Assembly (NCBI GenBank): GCA_963922205.1
Contig: CAWUHX010000325.1
Coordinates: forward strand, 186,001-250,000
Source: Romanomermis culicivorax
Lineage: Eukaryota > Nematoda > Enoplea > Mermithida > Mermithidae
Length of the DNA: 64,000 nt
Direction of reading: 5' to 3'
Shown here: in pieces, positions 48,814 to 59,261 of the stretch
Layout of the letters: the number at the start of each line of letters is the position of its first letter
How positions within the stretch are numbered: the stretch's first letter is position 1
Made by a program: the position numbers and the translations under genes
Notes under the pieces: model-generated
The model's database searches: none
What the model was told of the DNA's origin: nothing
What the model saw: only the letters and a program-made list of their open reading frames with translations

Positions 48814-50780
48814 CTATGCAAAAAGAATAAAGAATGATGTATGTTCATGAGTACGTTATTCATCTTTGCGGAATCATCTGCCTCATCCCTTGGACAATGT
48901 GGGAGTTCAGTGTGATGCTGGTGCGTTCCCTCTGCAAAGTAGTTGGCACTAAAGCCTACTCTCACCAGCTTCGCCTATCCACACCGCCACTATTACTACC
49001 TTTTACGAACCACTTTGCCTCAGATGAGGCAGTTAGTAGTCCGTCTGCCCTGGTGGTCCATGGTTCGAGCCTCTCATCAAGCATTACGCGTCTGTAGCAC
49101 GGACACCTTGATTTGAGTAAACAAAATTGCAAACCAGGGTTGTGCATCAATAGCCTCACTTTGTCTTTGTCCACTTGCACTGCACAAGTAAAGTACAACT
49201 ACACAGGTACACAACTTTCTATCAATTAAGAAATGAAGCTTTTGTATATAGTAATGAGTTGTTCACAGCTAACTACATGTTAGCTTTTTGGACATCAACT
49301 GACGCCATGTCAACTATTCCAGATTTGAGCATGCAGAATTTCCATATTGTTCTTGAATATCAGCATAACTTGAATAGTGATAGAAAGTATAGTTTTGTTT
49401 ATCTATTACATTATTAAATTCGATGAACCGATGAACCATGGTTTATCCAGAGGAATTATTCTCTTGCGGTAATTTTCTCGACTAGGATCAAGTCTTCAAA
49501 TTTTGACAAGTTTAACTTTTCAGGCAAGCCCATACTCATGTGTCACATCTGAACTCTTGACAATAGATTTCTTTACACAAATTTGCGTGATTTTTGCTTT
49601 TTATGATCGTTGATTTTACATTATTGCATTACTTTTTTACATAATAGCATGATTTCCTTAATTTGCAATTTGTTTCTTATCACGATAATCTTACTGATTT
49701 GAAAAAGTCGATCATTTTCTAAGTGCGTTGGAAACTATGACAGTCGAAACATTCTTTGGGAGAATCGATATACATAGTCAAAATTTTCTTGGACGATCTA
49801 CACGAACCCATTATCATCCATTTCTCTCAAAACAAAATCGTGATGTGGCTTTTTTTGCTCCGCCGGTCTACGTCGGAAATACAATCACATTTTACATCAT
49901 TCATGTAGATGACACGTCTGCTTTGTAGACGGAGGGCCGTTGATAATTGATCGTTATATGTTGATTAGGGTATACAGCATTGACATCCACTTTATACAAT
50001 TTTCACAACTACAGATTTTGTCAGAAGATGTACACAATTTCAAGTCACACTTTCGAAAATGTTTCATGAAGATCTATAAATTGATGTCCAATGAACTGAA
50101 TTCAGGGTCTATATATTCTGAAAACTGGTATGGGTCATCCAATTATCCAACACAAGGTTAAACTCACAAATTTCCGGCGGAAATCGACATTGTAAAACAA
50201 ACGAATGAGTACAGTTCCATAATTTCGCAAGAAAATTCAGATGATATGATAGAGGTAATTAGGATTTGGATCGATAAATCTAAAAATTTCCAACCGTCCG
50301 TAGCTACGTTCAAAAGGAATTTAGTGTACGAAAGACGTAAGAATGAAGACGATTTGTTGAATCATCTGGATTGTTATTCAGTTAATAAAACGTATACTTA
50401 GATTCCAAGGTGTAGACATGCATTTTTAGGAGCAATAATAAGACTAAACCCTAGAAAAACATCTAACTCATTAAGTTCTGTATGTTTCCGGGTGCCAAGG
50501 CTGGAATTTCCCATCTTGGTTGTTAGAATTTCCGGAAAATGTCATGTATTCTGCATTCACTGGCGCAAAGTTCGGTGTTAGGCTGTCGTCTTATTGGACT
50601 CGGAAGTTGTGAGCGTACTCAGCTAATTTTTCAATTCGTAAGCATTTTATGACAAACATGCTGTAGTTATTTTGATGTAAAGTGACGTCCAATATCATAT
50701 ACGTTCCTGAGGGACCGTGTTTTCCCCAGTGGGCATTTTCTACCCTAAAATTTGCATAAATTTATTATATATTTGTATAA
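48814..50780. other. Non-coding region with a tRNA-like segment
   Basis: Apart from the tRNA-like sequence near 49.05 kb, no feature was recognised. The first exon of Thr/Lys-rich gene A should lie here or further right. Confidence 0.4.
49019..49080 (+). other. Degenerate tRNA-like sequence with A and B boxes
   Basis: GAGGCAGTTAGTAGTCCG resembles a tRNA D-arm with A box and GGTTCGAGCC resembles a T-loop B box about 35 bases later, most like an initiator or elongator tRNA-Met. The acceptor and T stems do not pair well, so it is more likely a tRNA pseudogene or SINE head than a working tRNA. Confidence 0.35.
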
Positions 50781-50877
50781 GCGCCCGTCTCACTTTGGTG
50801 TTCATCTCAGATCCTACTTTGGCGCCGAAGCTTATGATACGTGCTTGTCTACTTAGGTCCAGAAGTTCACGTTCGTA

Positions 50878-51122
50878 TAGTCTGTTTTTTTATAAAATGC
50901 TTCCAAACTGAAAAGTGACACAAATCAGTACTGTCGTAAAAATCTTTTACATACAGCTTTCCCGTGAAATTTTTCACCCGAAAAACTGTTAAATGTTAGG
51001 CCAGTATCCTCACAAGTTTCCAGTCCTATATGATATATTGTTCATCAGGAAGTGGTGAAAATGTGAAATACTACTTGCTTTCCACATTCATTACTTAGAA
51101 GCATTTCAAAAAATACAGACTA
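50878..51122 (+). mobile_element. TAGTCTG MITE, copy 4 (245 bp, TA target)
   Basis: Same length and ends as the copies at 30.9 and 37.7 kb, flanked by TA at 50876-50877 and 51123-51124. It sits inside foldback pair F1. Confidence 0.85.
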
Positions 51123-51299
51123 TACGTATACGGATGAGTATACGTAACGTATGATCCATACCTTCGGATTATACGTACTCTCCAAAAGTAGCGAAAGTCC
51201 TACTTTTACGTGATAACCACCAAAAAGATAGCCACACCGGAATAATTACTTCTCAATTTTTTGACCCTTTTTGACCTTTTTGAAAGTAAACCATTTTTT

Positions 51300-51910
51300 G
51301 GTGCAATTAATTTTTATTACTTTTATAAATCGAACTTTAATTCAAACGACTAAATTAAACAAACGATTAAATTAAAAAAACAATTTAAATTTATGTTTTA
51401 GAAAGCAAATTGAAATAAAGATTAAAAATTTTCTCAATAAAATCTAAAAATTTGAATTTAAAATTTAAAAAAATTCGAATTAAATTTAAAAACGTTGAAT
51501 TTTACATTTAAAAAAATTTGAATTAAAAATTTAAAAACTTTGAAATTAAAATTAAAAAAAATTTAGCTTTAAATTTCAAATTTAACTATAAAATTTAAAA
51601 AAAAAATTGAATTTAAAATCTAAAAATTTTGAATTTAAAATTTTAAGATGTTGAATTTGAAATTTAAAAAATTTGAATTTGAAATTTAAAAAATTTGAAT
51701 TTAAAGTTTAAAAAATTTGAATTTAAAATTCAAAAAATTAATTTATAATTTTAAAAAATTAATTAAAATTATTTTATTTATAAAAAACTATTATAAAATT
51801 TGAAAAACTGAAATTTTCTTAAATTGAAAAAATAATATTTCTAAAACAAAATTATTTTTTTTAAATTTGAACAATATTTAAGAACTTAAATTCATAAAAA
51901 TAGGAATTGA
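51300..51910. repeat. AT-rich AATTTAAAATTTAAAAA satellite
   Basis: Imperfect units of about 20-28 bp built from TTTGAATTTAAAATTTAAAA repeat across about 600 bp. No coding capacity. Confidence 0.75.
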
Positions 51911-52873
51911 ATAGGGCTTTCTGCTAATTGCCCAATATTCCATAGAATCACCGACTGTCGCCGATTAAATCCTAGGAATCGGCGACGAAAATCCTACGAT
52001 TTTTTATTTCCGAATTGGGCTCAAGTATATTACTTACGTACGTACGGCGAACTTGGGCTTACGCCTAACGCCGAAATTTGTCGTGCCAAATATGATTTCC
52101 TTCATTGTCGTGCTGGTCTAGAAAAGTCGGAGACTTTCGTTGTTCTTCTGTTTGAAATTGAGCCTCACGATAATTTTTGTACTTAGTCATGTGCGGATAA
52201 TTGTGTCTTACTTAAATAAATGATAAAGGTGATGAGACGGGTGAGACATCCAAGAAAGATCATTACTAAACAATGCGATCCGAAGTGAGGCGGACGCCAA
52301 AGTGAGACTGTACTTGTTCGTGATACGTGCTTTATCCTGGCTAACGTGCTTTATCCTAGCCGAAAACTAATGCGTTCGCTGAGTTGACCGCCTATCAAGC
52401 CATTGTTTATTCCAGCCACGCTGTGCATTAATATTTTATGGTACAGTTTCACCCTGGCGCCCGTCGCGCTTCGACGCTCAATGTTACAGGCGCCAAAGTG
52501 ACACTGTTGCCTTAAGTTGGCGCCTTTCTCACTTTGACGTCCGTCTCATTTTGTTGGGATTGTTCAGTAATGATATTTCTGGAATGTCTTACTTTGGCGC
52601 TCGTCTCACTTTGGCGCTCGTCTCACTTTGGCGAACGTCTCGTTTTGGCGGCCCATAATGTACTCCGCTATTTGAACACTCATTCTAATCATTTGTTCAC
52701 GTAAGAGGCGATTGCTACATTATTATACTGTAATACTAAACTCTATTTGAACACTACCTATACTAATAAGTACAGTAAGGCTCGATTTCAAACAAAAAAA
52801 CGAAACTCTTCACATTTTTTGGACCAGCACGACGTTGAAGAAACTTGGATATTTCGGTTTGCCTGTGATTAAA

Positions 52874-54760
52874 GGCACTGCCATACTTCACCGCGGGACT
52901 AAGCATTAGGGACGAAGCGCGTAGCCCTCTTTTGACTGGTCAAAATTTTTGAGATGTCGAAAATGCCTTATATGCGTTTTAAAAGGGAAATATGAAAATT
53001 TTCCAGCGCTCTCGCGGATTTTCAAATCAGGCATTATTTGAAAATGAAGTTTCTGTCGGCTATAAGTCATGTTTTTTGCCGTGTGGCTTTTCTCCAAATC
53101 CCGGAAGAAGAACCTTTTTGGGTTGATGGGTTTTTTTGGGTTGGAAAATTGGGCATTTCCGGGTTTTTGGGTTTTTTAAGAAAAAAATTTTCATTTTGTT
53201 CTCAAGAGTACAAGTTTCTTCCTGATTTAACAATCAAATTGAGAGTTGAGCTAATTTTAGGGCTAAATTTTATAAGTCGGTTGTCGGCCTTCAGCCTGAT
53301 TATTGCATATGAGTTGTTTGTTAATTTTGAGCATGGATTTCTGTGACTAGTGAGTAGACATATATGTTTCCTTTAAAATTTTCCTTAGGCTTAGGCTTAG
53401 GGTACAGCAGCTGCGCCCCAAGGGTGCAGCGCTGTTGAGGCTCTTTCAAATGAAGTTGTTAGTTAAAATAGTACAACCAATAATACGCACATACTGTAGA
53501 GTAAATGATGTGTTTGCGTGAGGGGGTGGGACCCGATTTTCAACCAATCAGAAGAGGGCTATGCGCCTCGTCCCTAATGTTTAGTCACCGCGGGACGCCG
53601 CGCAACGCAGCTTTTTCACTTTCGGATTTTGCTCCCTGAATAAGAAGGTTCTCGAAAAATTTGCAAGCACTTTTGTTTTTTATCGTTTTTGGAGCTATTA
53701 ATTGCACTTGGCTTACTTATTGCTAAGACAACATCAGGCCGTGGAAACGTGTTTACACCTACTTTGCATATTGATAATTTTTCCACATTCATATCTCCAT
53801 TTCAAATTATGTAATCACAATACAACCTATAGTGCTTGTGAATAAAAAAGGGGAAGGAAGCATCATTTTATATTTACATGTTTTCCTGGGTCTGCTCAAC
53901 TAATATTCACGAATTTTCTGCGCCAAAAATACTAAAGTAAACGTTTGTGTAAACGACTTTGAGGGCGATCTATTTCCTTGTCCTTTTTTCAATTTACAAA
54001 CATTTTATAAAGACGAACTATACATATTTCCAATCCGCCTGGAAATCTGTTTCTAGAAACGTCATTAATGATACCTCTGGGGGAAAAATACAGGAAAAAG
54101 TTTACTGGGAAAATTTCTGAGTGCATGGCCAAAACTTATCAATCATGGATTTTTCAGAACGTAGGATGAATTTTTCCAGAATGTAGCATGCATGCACGTG
54201 GAGGAGGGTTTGGGGGTATAAACCCCCCAGCAGATCCAACCCCACAGAAATGATTGAGAAGATGAGGAACGAAAAAATGATCAAGGTCATCATAAGAATG
54301 AAAATGATACCATAGTTAAACGATCTCTCTAAACGAAGCATACCTGATTCAAAGAAGTAACTTCTAAAAATGCTGTCCAAGCAAATAATTTCACATATTT
54401 GACTAATATAGGTTGAAAAATATGCTGCTAGGATGTTAGAAGATCTTTCTTTTCTTTAGAACGAACGAAAAAAATTTCTATCCCACCCCCTGAACTGGCT
54501 GAGTTCCCACATAATTTCTGTGCTGTTCATGTATGATAGGCATGATAAAATAATATCTGAAAAGTGTCATAATTCAGAATTCATTTAAAAAATATGATTG
54601 AACTGCATGTACAGATGTTATAGTATGCATCAATATGTTATAGCAATAATATATTACGCGCGGCGCCGCAAAAATTAGAAAAAAATCTATTCATACTTCC
54701 CTGGCGGAACCGGGTGGTGACGCGCGGTGCGGTACCTCGCGGTGAAGTATGACGGGGCCT
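52874..54760. mobile_element. Element with AGGC...CATACTTCACCGCG ends and TAA target
   Basis: The left end AGGCACTGCCATACTTCAC mirrors the right end (GTGAAGTATGACGGGGCCT), and TAA flanks both sides (52871-52873, 54761-54763). A 3-bp TWA target is characteristic of PIF/Harbinger elements, so this is a plausible non-autonomous member. It is interrupted near its left end by the element at 52898-53586. No transposase frame was recognised. Confidence 0.65.
52898..53586. mobile_element. 689-bp inner element with ACCGCGG duplication
   Basis: GACTAAGCATTAGGGACGA and its mirror TCGTCCCTAATGTTTAGTC begin inverted arms of about 50 bp that include a TAGCCCTCTT segment. ACCGCGG flanks both sides exactly (52891-52897, 53587-53593) and is part of the host element's terminal sequence. 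The interior frame at 53038-53346 shows no domain. Confidence 0.8.
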
Positions 54761-55035
54761 TAATACAGCGGAAGATTTTCATGTATTAGAACACATCGCC
54801 TGTATACCTGAACATACTATGCGCCGAAGTGAGACGGTGCCTAAGTGAAACGACGCTAGAGTAAGACACACTTGCGTGCCAAACCGAGACGGGAGCCTAG
54901 TTGCGACACAATTTTTTTATAACTGTTTTTTGACAATGTCAAAATTACCCACAATAAACAACTTCGTGATATGGTACGTATCGAAGTGCATAGGACATGG
55001 TTCATGATATTTTATACTTTCAGACGATGTTTATT

Positions 55036-55684
55036 TCATTTGTGTACGAGCCTCTTCATAGTTTTAGCCACCTTAGTCTTTGTGACTTTTGTGCTGTATA
55101 TAGCTTTATTTTGTCTTTGTACCGTTGTAGTTTGTGTTGGCCTTGGCTGCATCATTTTTGGCTGCGTCATCTTTGGCTGCGTCATCTTTGGCTGCATCAT
55201 CTTTGGCTGCATCATCTTTGGCTGCATCATCTTTGGCTGCATCGTCTTTGGCTGCTGCGGCATCACTTGCCTTATTCCCACTAGCTTGATTGGTTTAATG
55301 GTTTTCATCGGAATTGTAGTTTTTTTCACTGGCTGCGTTTTCTTGGGTGGCTTGGTAGTGGTTGTCACAGTAGTAGTAGTGGTAGTAGTCGATTCCGTCG
55401 TTTCGACTTCGTCTGGCGCGATTGTTGTACTAGCGACATCGAGCAATAGGACTCCGCGAGTTTGTGCATCAGTGTCCACAGTGGTATCCAATGGCACGGC
55501 ATTGAGCTCCTGTAGTGTCATCAAAGATTCACTTATATCTGGCGCGGCTACTTGCTCCACCTCGATTTCCGTTGCGTCTGTCTTATCCTGCTCTTGTGGA
55601 CTCCATTGAACAGTTTCCCGTGAGATTTTAGTATCTTGAACACTTGAAAATTCTTGGTGATGGGGCTGAATAGATTCACCTCTC
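55036..55684 (-). CDS. Thr/Lys-rich secreted-type protein B, main exon
   Basis: The exon has 215 codons and enters in phase 2 after CAACCTTTTCAG (minus strand) with RGESIQPHHQEF, like the RGESL start of gene D at 61.3 kb. Where the sisters have KR-(S/N)PQ it reads SRETVQWSPQEQDK, so the dibasic cleavage site is missing. Then follow an acidic Thr-rich stretch (TTESTTTTTTTVTTTTKPPKK) described here by its Thr run, and about eight MMQPK/MTQPK pentapeptides coded by a 15-bp tandem repeat (about 55140-55260), ending in a Lys-rich tail. The opposite-strand Val/Ile-rich frames are shadows. Function unknown; the first exon was not found. Confidence 0.68.
55140..55260 (-). repeat. 15-bp coding minisatellite (MMQPK repeats)
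   Basis: The plus-strand unit ATCTTTGGCTGCATC repeats about eight times with single-base variants, coding on the minus strand for M(M/T)QPK pentapeptides in Thr/Lys-rich protein B. Confidence 0.85.
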
Positions 55685-56445
55685 CTGAAAAGGTTGCTTT
55701 GCTGCAAAATATCTTCACTTGCTTCATAATCAGATATAGATGGGATGCCCCGAAAGACAAGCCGCCTAAAAGTGCTATCCTACAGTAACACCAGATTTGA
55801 AATCTAGTCTTATGCGTATAATATAAAAATTGCTCTAGTATTTTTCAGAATTCTATGCATGCTCGAAAATCATAGCCTTATTGGTACAGTTAGGCGAGAC
55901 CATTTTGATTTTTTCATGAATTATTTTACGACAAGTTCAAACTAATCAACAAATTTCGTGGACAAGTATTGTCGCAGAGTCCAATTCCAAAAAAACTTAC
56001 ACAGGATGGAACCATAACATGAAAAATTTCATTTCTACTTGATCTTCCGCGCAGTTCTCAATAAAAAGTGTTGAAAATTTTAGAAAATTTTTCTGAAAAT
56101 CTTACTCTTGCCAATGATACCAAAGTTGGCAGTTTTAGCACAGAAATCGGACACTCAAGCTGTTCTGTTTTCATTGATGTTAAAGCTCTTGTACAGTAAC
56201 CTACATCTTAATTGATTATCTAACTGTTGATTACCTAACTTAAAAAGAAATATTAAAAAGCAATGCTTTACCGTAGTCGAGTACAGCACATGCTATATAG
56301 CCATGCTATGAAAAGCCTAAATAAGGTTATTAATGTTGATGTATTGCAGTCTTTTAAGGTGAACCGTTCATTAGGCGACCATTTACTCACATAGATATAC
56401 ACATAGACACTCTAAAATGTCGAACGTCCAATTTTTGGTATCAGG

Positions 56446-57520
56446 GGTCGGTTTCTCAAAGATGACGAATTTGATTCGGCAGCGAATCTAACAATTCGTC
56501 GACGAAATTTTTGACCTCCGCTGTCGAATTATTTTTTTGGGGTTCACGAAGAAAGATTCGTTGCCGAGGTTTCGCTGCTGAATCTTTCGATTCATTGACG
56601 AAACTTTTCCAATTCTTAGACGAAAAGTGGTGTTGAGTTTCACAAAGCTTCCTAAATATTTTTCTGTTTAAATTTTCATTTCCTCCCTAAGAACTGCCGA
56701 ATCTTCACTTTTACTGTGTAAAGTATAAGAAAACGAAAAAGCAACTTTTTAATTATAATCTTATTATTAACATAAATTACTCATTAACATAAATTATTTA
56801 TTAAAATGAATATTATTGGTTTATTTATAAATTCAATTTATTAATTTGATTATTTATTATTTATTAATTTTTTGTTAATTTTTAATTAATCGATTAATTT
56901 TTAATTAATTTATTAATTTGATTATTTATTATTTATTAATTTTTTGTTAATTTTTAATTAATTTATTAACTTTTAATTAATTTATTAATTTTTAATTAAT
57001 TTATTAATTTTTAATTAATTTATTAATTTTTAATTAATTTATTAATTTTTAATTAATTTATTAATTTTTAATTATTTATTAATTTTTAATTAATTTATTA
57101 ATTTTTAATTAATTTATTAATTTATTAATTTATTAATCAAATTAATTTATTAAAATAAATATTAACATAGACATGTTTTTGCCATGAACAAGAAATTAGC
57201 AAAAAAGGATTTGCCAAAAATTAAATAAATCAGCTGATTCTGACCAGTCTTGGTATTCTGCTCAGCCAGACTACAGAGACAAATAACATATTACTATGCT
57301 GCCTTAACAAGAGTACTGCATATCATAATTTATCAATTTGCGGACAACGCCAATTCGTTGACGAATTCCTTGCCGAGGTTTCGTCAACGAATTGAAAACG
57401 GCTCGGAAGCTTTGTGAAACCCAAAAAACAAGGTTGCCGAAACCTCGACAAGGAATTGAAAATATTCGCTGACGAATCACATTCGACGACGAATTATTCG
57501 TCAACTTTGAGAAACCGGCC
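56446..57520. mobile_element. Foldback-like element with TTCGTCGACGAAT arms and AT-rich core
   Basis: GGTCGGTTTCTCAAAG and its mirror CTTTGAGAAACCGGCC form the ends. The arms (to about 56640, and from about 57340) are packed with palindromic TCGTCGACGAA-like and CCGAGGTTTCG motifs. The core at 56750-57170 is a run of TTTTTAATTAATTTATTAA units of about 19 bp. The end sequence is shared with the small palindrome at 43170-43300. Flanking TCAGG and CCAGA agree at only 3 of 5 bases. Confidence 0.7.
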
Positions 57521-57529
57521 CCAGATGAG

Positions 57530-58695
57530 CACCATCTTCGAACATTGTCTTGATATAGCAATCTCGTAAGAAACTGTTAAGAATGGCCTCCGAGCTCCTA
57601 GACGCGCAAAGTTAACTCACGTGATACTCCAGCAAGTATAAACAATATACAGCGCTTGGAATAGAAGCATAATAAATTATTCTGTCAATTGGTCAAACTA
57701 GAGGACAAGAAAATTTGTTATCGAAGATGACAATTATTGGAACACCTTTAGATTTCTGCAGATGGTTAAACTTGGATCTGGTATTTGTGCAATGCATACT
57801 TGTGCACAATTGAGATTTGGACAGCTGTCTAAATGATGTTCACATTTTATTGACTTTTTCTATGACTTCTTTAGAATGAATGAAAGTCACCAGCAACAAA
57901 ATTACTGTGACCTACAGAGTTTTAGCAGAAGTTAATTAACTTATGAGTTCATGCTTTCTGACATATTTCTTGAAATGTTTGTAAATGATAAAACTGGAAG
58001 CAAGCACTATTTCATATTTTCACAGTTTTCGGCTGAACCGTATTGCTTTTGTCATTTTTTGATTTGCAAGCGTTGTACACAAAGGAGAATGTAGGACAAA
58101 GTTTTCTTTATCAGGATCAACATTAAAATGTGGTACTGGGAGACATTTGTGAACATGGAGTGGTGTGCTTTTTGTGCTATTTAACAGCTGAATGATATTC
58201 CACTTGAAAATGACTTTCCATATACATACAGTAATGTTCTATTCTTTTCTGTCAGTACTCTGTAGAAAGGTTATTGAACGACGTTAGAAGTTTATCACCT
58301 GTAGTAATACTGTTAAAATTTTGGCATTCATGTGAACATCATGTAATTGGGGGAAGTGCCATAAGAATCTTCGGTCATGTGGTGACGCCAAAAATTTTCC
58401 ATCCAATCTTTGGACTAGGCTAAAAAATCTCTTGTGTCATTGTAAAAAAAGTCGGTCAATATGTGGAGATTTTTTGCAGAAAATGGCAATACACAGAAAA
58501 GGTTTGAGACATAGATAAAAATCGATTTTTTAGATCAGCATTGTATACTTTTTTAAAACCATTTTTCATACGTTTTAGCCGAAAATTTGAATTTCTTCAA
58601 CTCACCAGATTACCGATTCAACCCATGAAAAATTTTGATTGACCCCCTGACTTCCGAGTTCCGCTGCGTGTATGTTTATTGGATGACGCGCACAT
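57530..58695. other. Non-coding region with a MITE relic
   Basis: Positions about 57960-58080 resemble the inner part of the TAGTCTG MITE. Otherwise no feature was recognised. The first exon of gene B could lie here. Confidence 0.4.
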
Positions 58696-58702
58696 CAAAT
58701 CT

Positions 58703-59258
58703 TCAAAAAAGTAAATTATTCATCCTTCCTCTCTGTGGTTTAGTTGCCTTGGTTTTCCTTGGCTTCGTGGTCTTTGTTGGTCTTGTAGGTTTCGGACGCT
58801 TGGTCTTGATAATTTTAGCACGATTCGGTATTGTTGGTTTAAGCTTCTTCGTGGGCTTTGTCCGCTTCGTAAACTTCAGTTTAATAGGCTTTGTGAGTCC
58901 CGCCTTTTTGGTTGTTGTCCTGGGCTCGATTGTAATTTCAACGTCAACAGCTTCTGTCGTGGTTTCGGACGTTGTCTCAAATGTCTGTGTCAGGGTTGAT
59001 GTATCTAGCCTCACATTGACGCTCGCCTCATTGTTCGATCCACCACGCGATGATGTTCCAGCTGCATTTGGCTCTGAAGTCTCATCGGTTTGAGGAAGGG
59101 CTTCTAAGGCGTTCGTTGATTCCGGTATATCCATTAAAGCATTATCCTCATCTTGAGGATTTCGCTTGTGGCGAACGTCGAGATTTGATGGAAAATCAAC
59201 TTCACTGCTTTCGTGAATGATTCGCTGATGTCGTTTTTCGTCCGACGTAGGGTTCATG
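58703..59258 (-). CDS. Thr/Lys-rich secreted-type protein C, main exon
   Basis: The exon has 184 codons and enters in phase 2 after TTTGTTTTTAACAG (minus strand). It begins MNPTSDEKRHQRIIHESS, where the Met need not be the start, then reaches DVRHKRNPQDEDN, the family's dibasic site, at about residue 32. A Thr/Glu/Ser-rich middle (TETTSETTTEAVDVE) is followed by a Lys/Thr/Pro-rich tail (RPKPTRPTKTTKPRKTKATK). It is shortest of the four. The layout and splice phase make it a paralogue of the neighbours; function is unknown. Confidence 0.7.
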
Positions 59259-59261
59259 CTG

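Larger units (their letters stand above)
50781..52313. mobile_element. Foldback pair F1 (CTCACTTTGGCGCCCGT monomers)
   Basis: A short left array (50781-50830) with GCGCCCGTCTCACTTTGG faces an inverted array (52275-52313) with GGCGGACGCCAAAGTGAGAC. Between them are a TA-flanked MITE and an AT-rich block. The pairing could instead reflect a single larger element shared with the arrays at 52441 and 54821; no target duplication was found. Confidence 0.5.
52441..54909. mobile_element. Foldback pair F2 (CTCACTTTGGCGCTCGT monomers), nested contents
   Basis: The left array (52441-52652) has ~17-bp CACTTTGGCGCTCGTCT units. The right array (54821-54909) is inverted and more degenerate. The starting motif GTACAGTTTCAC resembles the reversed right end of F1 (GTACAGTCTCAC). 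The element at 52874-54760 lies between the arms. Confidence 0.6.
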
